Positions 34,010-42,845 of a stretch of 64,000 bases of DNA are shown one piece after another (the first letter of the stretch is position 1; each line of letters starts with the position of its first letter). The DNA is from Bugula neritina (lineage: Eukaryota > Bryozoa > Gymnolaemata > Cheilostomatida > Bugulidae), in contig OZ037772.1 of NCBI GenBank assembly GCA_964035545.1, forward strand, positions 4,139,538 through 4,203,537, given 5' to 3'. The position numbers were made by a program, and so were the translations under genes. A model generated the notes under the pieces. That model ran no database searches, was not told the DNA's origin, and saw only the letters and a program-made list of their open reading frames with translations.

Positions 34010-35165
34010 TTGAAACTCATACTTTTATTGTTCATTGTCTATGTATTCTCCACCATGTTTTTACTAGAAGTAAACTTTAATTCAGTAATAAGTTTAAAAT
34101 AAATTGTTATTTGGCATTGTACAGTTTATTATTGCCTGAATCTTGTAATACGAATATTGACAATATTAGAGCAGCAATGTGATTGGCTTAACTATACCAG
34201 AGCAGGGATTTGATTGGCTTAGCAATATCAGTGCAGCGATGTGATTAGTTTTACAATATCAGAGCAGGGATGTTATTGGTTACTCTGTTCTGTTCTGCAG
34301 GGCTTCAGAGGAGACGAGGGGAAACGGGATTGCCCTGTGCTGTAGGGGATGCTGGAAAACCCGGACCTCAATGTCCAATGGGAGAGAGCCGGTCGACTGG
34401 GCTCAAGAGATTCCTCGGACCAGCCGGTGCTCCTGGTAATCCTGGCCTGCAAGAACCGAGGTTGGTGAATAGTATCTTTGTGGGGCTCACTGCTTGTGTG
34501 GGAGTTGTCTCCTCTGAAATATTTGGAAGTGTAGCTTGAGTTCCTTGCCTTGTGTTATCAGTTAGCCACGCCTAGGTGTTTCACAGTTTATTACAGGGTT
34601 GGGGTAATTGTAATTTGTAATTGTAATTGGTTGTATTTAATTACATTTTTTCAAGTAATTGAATGTAATTTGTGATTGATGTATAAAAATGTAATTGTAA
34701 TTGTAATTAATTACATATCTAATGTAATTGATTTTTACAATAACTTTACAATTACATATCAATTACTTCAACCTTTTAAATCTTAAAAAATTCATTTTTT
34801 TAACATGCCTACTGTTAAAGAACAAGTTCAGATTAAGTCAATGTAGTATAGTATCAGTGTTGAGAACAAAGGAGGTTCCCCCCTGTCAAAAATGCCCCTG
34901 TTAGTTGGACCCTAGAAGTGAAATTGCATGTGATTGACCCCAACCCTGGTTTATTATGGAGCTCATACTTTTATTGTTCAAGGTCTAGATGTATTCTCCA
35001 CCATGTTTTTACTAGAAGTAAACTTTAATTTGGTAATAAGTTTACAATAAATTGTTGTTTGGCATTGTACAGTTTATTGTTGCCTGAATATTGTTACGAG
35101 AGTATTGACTGGCTTGATAATATCAGAGTAGTGATGTGATTGGCTACTCTGTTCTGTTCTGCAGG
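34010..35165 (+). repeat. Tandem duplication of collagen intron sequence
   Basis: The stretch 34010-34300 (CTCCACCATG...TGTTCTGTTCTGCAG) recurs in shortened form at about 34960-35165, including the polypyrimidine tract and acceptor. The second acceptor has no exon behind it; the next real exon starts at 35206. Confidence 0.75.
34594..34948. mobile_element. hAT-type MITE (355 bp)
   Basis: The termini are CAGGGTTGGGGT and its complement. They are flanked by a perfect 8-bp duplication GTTTATTA (34586-34593 and 34949-34956), the size made by hAT transposases. The interior is AATTGTAATTACATT-rich and non-coding. It lies in a collagen intron. Confidence 0.85.
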
Positions 35166-35524
35166 GCCATGCCTACTTGTATTATAAGTTAATCTTGTTT
35201 TGCAGTGAACAGAAAGGGGTAATGGGTCCCAAAAGACATCCGGGATCTTACCATGGAGAGGAAGGGTTCACCCGATGGTGATGGCCTGCCTGGTATATCC
35301 GGCAATCCTGGAGGTGCAGGAGAAAGGAGACCACCTGGTTTTGCAGGAGATACCGGACTTTTTGGAGAACCAGGTAATATTTATGCTCAATCGAGTTTAA
35401 TCTGTCAAGTTAAGTTGAGTACTTTTTCGTTTTCGTTATTTTATGTTTGTTACGTGGAAAAGGGAAAAAACTCTGTCTTGGAGCATTTTTGTTTTTTCAG
35501 AGAGCTTTGGATTATTTGATTATG

Positions 35525-36175
35525 GTCTACACAGGGGTGTAGACAGACAAAACTACACAGTGGTGTAGACAGACTAAACTACATAGGGGTGTAAACAGAC
35601 AAAACTACACAGTGGTGTAGACAGACTAAACTAGACAGGGGTGTAGACAGACTAAACTACGCAGGGGTGTAGACAGAATAAACTACACAGGGGTGTAAAC
35701 AGACAAAACTACACAGTGGTGTAGACAGACTAAACTAGACAGGGGTGTAGACAGACTAAACTACACAGTGGTGTAGACAGACTAAACTACACAGGGGTGT
35801 AAACAGACAAAACTACACAGTGGTGTAGACAGACTAAACTAGACAGGGGTGTAGACAGACTAAACTACATAGGGGTGTAGACAGACTAAACTACACAGTG
35901 ATGTAGACAGACTAAACTACATAGGGGTGTAAACAGACAAAACTACACAGTGGTGTTGACAGACTAAACTAGACAGGGGTGTAGACAGACTAAACTACAT
36001 AGGGGTGTAGACAGACTAAACTACACAGTGGTGTAGACAGACTAAACTACATAGGGATGTAAACAGACAAAACTACACAGTGGTGTAGACAGACTAAACT
36101 AGACAGGGGTGTAGACAGACTAAACTACGCAGGGGTGTAGACAGAATAAACTACGCAGGGGTGTAAACTTACTAC
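35525..36175 (+). repeat. 26-bp minisatellite with higher-order pattern
   Basis: About 25 units of GGTGTAGACAGACTAAACTA type. Variants (GTAAACAGACAAAAC, CTAGACAGG, CTACATAGG, CTACGCAGG) recur in a fixed order every four to five units, so amplification happened in blocks. It lies in a collagen intron. Confidence 0.88.
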
Positions 36176-36489
36176 GAACGTATAACTACCCTGTGTCATG
36201 CTGTCATGACGTCTCTATTCTCTCCTATAATTTGACTTTTATTTACTGAGCAGATTTCAAGTGGGCTATTCTATAGTGACCAGTCACACTGTTTATTATA
36301 GCAACATAGAAATCAAGTTGAAAACTAGTTGCACCTGTTGTGATGCTATCAATGGGTGCTTACAGGTAGAGACGGAGTACCTGGACCTGTTGAGATCGGT
36401 TATCAGGTAAACAAGGAGATCAAGGTCCTGCAGGTAAGAATGAGGAGTTACTCACTCTTGTTTGGGTATTTCTATTCTTTTTAGGTATT

Positions 36490-36640
36490 CTATAATATGC
36501 TGGGGTTCCCCTCACACCTATGCTATATGCTGGGATTTCCCTCACACCTATGCTGTATGCTGGGATTTCCCTCACACTTATGCTATATGCTGGGATTCCC
36601 CTCACACTTATGCTATATGCTGGGGTTCTCCTCGCAGCTA
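36490..36640 (+). repeat. 30-bp minisatellite
   Basis: Five units of TATGCTGGGATTTCCCTCAC type in a collagen intron. Confidence 0.85.
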
Positions 36641-39600
36641 GTCTGCACTAAACCAGGGTGTAGGCTAAGTAATCATACTGAATCCCAGCAGTGCTTGTTA
36701 CTTCAACTGACAGGATTACTGTGTATGATAGTTACTCTGACTGGTCTCCATGGATCATTTTTACCATACTGTTTACCACATGATGCATTGTCTGAGTAAA
36801 AACAAGGAAACAAAGAAATATACCAGAAATGTTGAGAAATTTTGTGTTCCAGAATTAATAAATGACTACTTGTAATGCATACTGGTGCTGCTTGGTTCAT
36901 AGGACAAGCCGGACAAGCTGGAGAACCCGGTCTGAATGGCAGAAATGGAAAGACAGGAGAAACTGGACCAGCTGGTATGCCTGGTCGAACTGGCTCAATG
37001 GGATTCACAGGAGAACTCGGATCTGATGGAAGGTATTTTTTGTGCTTTACTTCGCCCTATTCAGCTTCTTGGAACTTTTTATTTGATTTAGTTTTTATAA
37101 TTTGTTGTCAATTTTTTCAGAGACGGTTTACCTGGAGTACCGGGTGCTGATGGTAGACCTGGGGAGCAGGGTGATCAAGGACCTCCTGACCCCACGGGTC
37201 CAGTGGGAATCCCCGGTAACCAGGGACCTGAAGGTGCTCAAGGAGACAAGGGTGATAAGGCAGGAACATTCTTTATTCAGTTTTCTATTTATTTCAGTTC
37301 TCTGGTTTTCCACTAGTCAATCCTTTAGTTGTTTATTTGTTTTAGTTTATTTATGTTAATACTAGAGTTGCTTCAGTGACACCACATCATGTAATATATT
37401 ACATAACAATACAGTATAATACACCATAATATAATATGTTATACAATACAATAATATTGCAGAAAATATAATTCAATAATATCTCACAGCTAAGGTGTCT
37501 CCTAAATATATTCTATACTATAGGGGCCAGCTGGGCCACAGGGTGCTTCTGGACCAACTGGATTGTCTGGACCAGCGGGTCCACGTGGGCCAACTGGTCC
37601 TCAAGGACCCCAGGGAGCTTCCGGGAATTCCCGGCGAACAAGGACCTAAAGGTATAAATTAAGTTGAACCAATCTTTGTCCTTAGTTATTGGCCATGAAC
37701 AAAATCATGGCTCTAAGAGTTATCCTTCTTGGTAAGAAGATAAGGCAATTCCTAAGTCATGATAATATGAATATCATCTGCTGTTGTAGGACCCACTGGT
37801 TTCCAGGGACCTCAGGGATTCCTCGGAGCTCCTGTTATTGATGGTGAAAGGGGAGATGTTGGATCAGTTGGCATTGCTGGACCACCCGGGCTACGGGGTG
37901 CTGATGGCAAAGAAGGAATAACTGGATCTTCTGGTGCTACGGGGCCACCTGGACCTGATGGTGCTGAGGTAAACACTTACACTGCTAACAGGTTATTGTT
38001 ATTCATCTTGTTGGTTTAGTGGTAATAAACCAATAGTCTGTAGGGCCTATTTCTAGGGTGAGCAAAGGAGAGATGGGGAGATGGGTAGTCTTGGCAGACC
38101 TGGACCTCCTGGTGAAGCCCCAGTATTTGGTTAGTTATAAGCAAAACCAAGTTATCGTTCATCACTTGTATCTTTTTCATTCTCTTTCAACTGTGTATTG
38201 GTAATATTTTGGGAATTTCATCCATAGCTTGTGATTGAAGCTTTTATTTTATTCTACCATGGGTTATGTTAGGTGCGCCCCCTATGATGATGAGTGCAAT
38301 GATGTCCAACTGTAAAGGTGTACAAGCTGATGATGCAGGCGCCAACAATCAGCTCTATAATATGTACCTCAGTGAGTAATGGTCATGATGTGATTTGATG
38401 TTGCCTGCTTTGTAGCGGAAAGGCTCTTTTTGAATGCTGTTTTGGAACTCAATTGACAGACTTGTTTCAAATTGTTTGTATATTTTTGCAGACAAACATT
38501 TTTTTAATTAACGGCTAGAAACTATTGTAATAAAAATATAGACAGCTGTTGTAATGTATTTCTCCTCCTAGCATTGATGATTGACATTCTTGTTTGATGA
38601 GTCACCTATTTAGTTCGCTTCTCCAGTCAAATGTTGCTACATTCTGACATATTATATAATGTTGGTTTTATTGCTGTTAGCTTACATTACTACTTCCACC
38701 TTATTTCTCTAGAAACAAAAGTAAGGGACGGGTCCAAAGACAGCCCTGTTAGAGACTGTAGAGAACTTTTCACTGAAAACCCAGAGTTCAAGAGTGGAAC
38801 CTAATGGGTGAGAGAAGATGCTGATATGTTTCTTTTTTCTCTGCTCAGAGGAAATCTGCATCCAAGTCTAATGACTGAAATTTTGTGAACATGTTTTACA
38901 TTCTACAATTACTACTCCTGAGATGTCAATATAATGTCATGTGAAGTTTCCACAGATATTTAATGAATTGTTGTTTAGGAAGAAGAGTTTTCCCATGAGT
39001 TGCCTGTAATATATAATTCTGTAGATTCAACAGCTGAACATGTTTTAGTAGTTTTATTTGATATTAGCATTGTGTTAGTGTGAAATAGAGAAGTTGTATT
39101 CTCTATTGTTTGTTGTCAGGTGGATCCAGATGGTGGCTCCATAGCTAATGCTATCCAGGCTTACTGTCGCAAGGAAAGGAAGAGCACTTGCATCAATGCC
39201 AAGACCTCTGAGTTTGCCACCAAATCGTACGTCACCCAGCAGCTAGATAATCAGCCATTCGTTGCTAAACACATGGGAACAGCACTCGTGAGTGTTTATC
39301 TTGTATCAACCATGACTGTCTTAGTAATAGTAAAGAATATCCAAGAGTTTTATGTTGAGAATTGTCGCTATAGTAACATATTTGTTTACTGTATGGATGT
39401 TGATAAGTGTTGCTATAGTAACATGTTGGTTTCCTGTATGGATTGTAGTTTGAGTATCAGGCAGAGTTTTCCCAACTCAACTTCCTTCGAATTCACTCTG
39501 AGAGAGCAAAGCAAACCCTGACTTACAGGTAATAGTCACTGCTAGCAGTTTATCAAATAGTCACTAGTTGCTAGTCGCTAATCAGGTAATATTCACTACC

Positions 39601-39911
39601 AACAGTTTACCAAATAGTCACTAGTCAGTATTCACTAGTCACTAGTTGCCAATCACCAGATACTAGTCCTCTACTATGTTGCAAGTCACTTGATAATCTG
39701 AACAATTACTGGCTTCTTCTTAAGCTGAGCGAGTTGTTGGCATGACTATTCCTTTTGCTGATTGTAGATGTATAAACTCAGTGGCAGTACAAGATGCATA
39801 CGGTAGGAAGAATAAGTCAGTCATTTTATATACAGCTGGTGATAAAGAAAACACAGCGACAGTCAGCAGGCTCCAATCTTCAGTGCTGCAGGTTGATTGC
39901 AAGGTATGTAA

Positions 39912-40025
39912 ATCTGACCTGTATAATATAAATCTGATCTATATAGTGTAATTTTGACCTATATAGTGTAAACCTGATCTATATAGTGTAAATCTGACTT
40001 ACATAGTGTAAATATGACCTGCATA
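39912..40025 (+). repeat. Short tandem repeat, about 23-bp units
   Basis: Five units of CTATATAGTGTAAATCTGA type in the last collagen intron. Confidence 0.7.
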
Positions 40026-40327
40026 TGCGCATGATTGCGATAGTTGCATCTTTTGTTCTATTAATTTACTGTGGAGCTTGCTTTTGAGGCTTGTAATAAA
40101 TGTTTACGAGTTCAACCCAAAAGCCACTTTGAGTGCTGTACGAGTTTAGAGTTTTGAGTTTGCCGTCTGCCATTTTGTAGTATGCCAAATCATCAGAAGC
40201 TCAGACAGTGATTGAGATTGACACCAAGACCGCCACCCACTTGCCTATTATTGACATTGCTCCTGGTGACATCGGGACCACCCACAAAGAGTTTGGGGTT
40301 CAGCTTGGAGAAGTCTGCTTTTCATAG

Positions 40328-41005
40328 ACTCATATCTAACAACAGTTTTATTTGTCTGATTTGTAAGACTGTCCCTGATTAGATAATTAGTGGCCAATCA
40401 GAGAATGCAATCAATGTTTGGTTGGCTGAGACCAGCGGTCTGATTTTTATATAACCTAATTTTTAAATGAAAGATTTGATTACTCTAAATGAATTTATCC
40501 GAGACTTCCAAGGCAGTGATGGTGATTTTTGCACATATAAATTTGAAGGAGTTTAGCTATAGGGTTTATGCTGTTTTTTAATTATTCCACCATAACCTGA
40601 GATTGTGAGTAGTAATTCTAGAATGAGATAGGGAGGGTGTTATGCCCCTCCCTATGATTTTATATATTTAGAAACTGTTGTTAATTTAGTAATTCTGTTG
40701 GTGCTACATTTTTGAATTTATTTAATCCAATCATTTCTCTAATATTGCAAAATATATTTTACCATACAGCACTACACAACTTATTTCTCAGCTTGTAAAT
40801 TTCATCATCAAAATTATTGCAGTTTTCAGATCTGATTATTTAACCTATTTATCCTGAAATTAGACATTGTTAGTTTAAAATGGAATTTTACATATATTTT
40901 AGTTACTTAGTTCCAACTGTGTTGACCATATCAACATTTTAAATTTTACTTTGGCTGCTATGAAGTATATAAGCAAATGGCATTAAGTTATTAATATATA
41001 ATAAG
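40328..41005. other. AT-rich DNA after the collagen stop
   Basis: Presumed 3' untranslated and intergenic sequence. No gene is recognised. Confidence 0.5.
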
Positions 41006-41336
41006 GTTTGCAAAGACTTAATATACCAAGCAACTGTGACAAGACATGACAATAACTCCAGCCAATCATACATAGGACTTTGTTCAACTACCTTCAAAGC
41101 CAGACTCAACAACCATAAAGCCTCTTTCCTACATGCAGATAAAGCCAACAGCACACAACTCAGCAGACAATACCGGGATTTAGAACAAAACACGAAATTC
41201 AGCCTAAAATGGATTATTTTAAAAAATTTGTAGATCATACTCAAACCTAATCAACAGATGTAACTCATGTAGCTATGAGAAATATGTAATTTTGAAACAA
41301 CCGGAGTTATCCACTCTCAACAAACGCAAAGAGTGA
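41006..41336 (+). pseudogene. Penelope-like retroelement fragment, GIY-YIG endonuclease end
   Basis: The frame from 41006 reads VCKDLIYQATVTRHD...SQSYIGLCSTTFKARLNNHKASF, then TQLSRQYRDL and FSLKWIILK. This is the IYQA...YIG...R..NH pattern of the GIY-YIG domain at the C terminus of Penelope-like elements. After a frame break near 41230 it continues as NRCNSCSYEKYVI...LSTLNKRKE and stops at 41334-41336. Only this 3' piece remains; no reverse transcriptase is visible upstream. Confidence 0.65.
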
Positions 41337-41529
41337 AGTGTGAGAATTCCACGCTAGTGACCTGCCACACACAGTGCGTGTGTTGCGAGTGCAAAATATT
41401 ATTAGCAAATGATGTTAGCGTTAAACTTTACTGCTCGCCTACAGACGTTTGTTTTTAAACAGCGTCACCGGGCAAAGTAATTTGGATATTCTAAAAGCGG
41501 AAATGCAAAATATATAAAACTGTTTTAAT

Positions 41530-41689
41530 TCAGCTCAGTATATTATGTTATACAGTATATTATGTCATACAGTATATTATGTTATACAGTATACTATGTT
41601 ATACAGTATATTATGTTATACAGTATACTATGTTATACAGAATATTATGTTATACAGTATACTATGTTATACAGTATATTATGTTATAT
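41530..41689 (+). repeat. TTATGTTATACAGTATA minisatellite
   Basis: About ten units of 15-16 bp. Element C inserted at its right end, duplicating ATAT. Confidence 0.8.
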
Positions 41690-41962
41690 TGTAGTGAGGA
41701 CGTAATACGCGCGTCCCCCAAACCCCTTCAGCCTATCCGAGTGCGTCACGTGATAACCCTCAGCTAGTAGTAGTTTGTCAGTAGAGAGAGCGTACTAACT
41801 AAGCGAAGATGTAATCTCTAATCTGTGTACGTGCTGTATCTTTTATATAATTAGTAGCGAATAAACTTTGGAAACTCTTACTTAAATACTTTATTGATGT
41901 GGATAAATAGACTATAATTACAAGCTAGGAACCCACGCATAGTAATTACACAAATTACTACA
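41690..41962 (+). repeat. 5' LTR of element C (273 bp)
   Basis: Partner of 47838-48110. The primer-binding site TGGTGGCAGCAGTGGGAT follows at 41964. Confidence 0.93.
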
Positions 41963-42023
41963 GTGGTGGCAGCAGTGGGATTTCTAGCTACTGTATAAGA
42001 ACAATGAGAAGTATTAGAACATC

Positions 42024-42845
42024 ATGGACGAGAGAGTAACTTCAATGGAAGGAGGTGAGCGAAACATTATTATAGGCCCTCTCGGAGCTGGAGAGGAGGT
42101 ATATAGGAACACATTAGAGGTTCCCGTGTTCACGGGCCTCGAGGATGTTGAACAGTTCGTTCAAGAGTTCCGTGAAGTTGCAGCCATTACAAGATGGCCG
42201 CCAAGAGTAACTCTTACGAAACTGCGGATGGCACTGACGGAAGAAGCCAAGCCGTACGGGTGGAAGCCTAGCGTAAACGGGATCATTGCTACACTACGGG
42301 CCCGTTTTGGCATGCCCGTTGCCGTCGCCAAGTCCAGGCTGCGAGGATTACTCCGCAGGACATGTACACCGCTTCCTGACCACGCCACTCTGGTGCAGAG
42401 ACTGGCACGGACCGCGTATAGCGATCTGCCAGAAACACACAGACGGCACTACACATTCGAAGCCTTTGTACAGTCTCTCAACTCTTTGGACTTCCACCAC
42501 CAGTTACAAGCCAAGGGAGTGACCACGATCGAGGCTGCAATCCAGGAGAACAAGGCCTACGCTGGAGCCGAGCAACTCTATAAGACGGAAGAGGCCACTC
42601 CCCAGACCTCTAGGGAACCAGACCATCCGATCCGCATAGCTGCCGCGACCATTCAACCCCCCATAGAGATGGAGATAAGCCGCTTGATGACTAGACTGGG
42701 ACAATTGGTGGCGACGATAACATACAACCACTCAAAGAAGAGTAAGAGGACGGCCGCAAAACCCCCCAGACCTATGATGCGACGCTGGGAAAGCGTCAAC
42801 CAGGGGCACCGCCACCCGAGCGGCTCAGTTGCTACAAGATTATAG
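42024..42845 (+). CDS. gag: Truncated Gag of element C
   Basis: 273 residues from ATG 42024. The capsid-type region matches A and B (VPVFTGLEDVEQFVQEF, RWPPRVTLTKLRMAL, LRARFG), but the chain diverges after about residue 240 and has no CCHC knuckle. It ends at TAG 42843-42845, inside the start of the pol sequence, which is in the +1 frame here. Normal -1 frameshifting could therefore not make Gag-Pol in this copy. Confidence 0.82.
   Translation: MDERVTSMEGGERNIIIGPLGAGEEVYRNTLEVPVFTGLEDVEQFVQEFREVAAITRWPPRVTLTKLRMALTEEAKPYGWKPSVNGIIATLRARFGMPVAVAKSRLRGLLRRTCTPLPDHATLVQRLARTAYSDLPETHRRHYTFEAFVQSLNSLDFHHQLQAKGVTTIEAAIQENKAYAGAEQLYKTEEATPQTSREPDHPIRIAAATIQPPIEMEISRLMTRLGQLVATITYNHSKKSKRTAAKPPRPMMRRWESVNQGHRHPSGSVATRL

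Larger units (their letters stand above)
33923..40327 (+). pseudogene. Fibrillar collagen, 3' half, with frameshifts and stops
   Basis: About 15 exons can be followed. Triple-helix exons (Gly-X-Y) lie at about 33923-33992, 34301-34460, 35206-35373, 36366-36433, 36903-37032, 37121-37260, 37524-37651, 37790-37968 and 38057-38129. C-propeptide exons lie at 38273-38371, 38713-38807, 39120-39287, 39449-39528, 39768-39903 and 40181-40327. The last exons splice in perfect phase and end with PIIDIAPGDIG and EFGVQLGEVCF, the hallmark of the COLFI domain. Damage: TAA at 33987; frame breaks near 34315, 35260, 36400 and 37622; TAA at 38802-38804, where fibrillar collagens have Tyr of a YW pair; Gly replaced by Arg, Cys, Asp or Val in several triplets; and an AAG|GC donor at 37260. 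The 5' half is absent. Intact proteins of this family form extracellular fibrils. Scattered assembly errors are an alternative, but the substitutions argue for a true pseudogene. Confidence 0.82.

Noticed and set aside
34594-34948. Remnant of a coding gene in the collagen intron
   Set aside because: Perfect 8-bp duplication and inverted ends identify a MITE; no coding potential.
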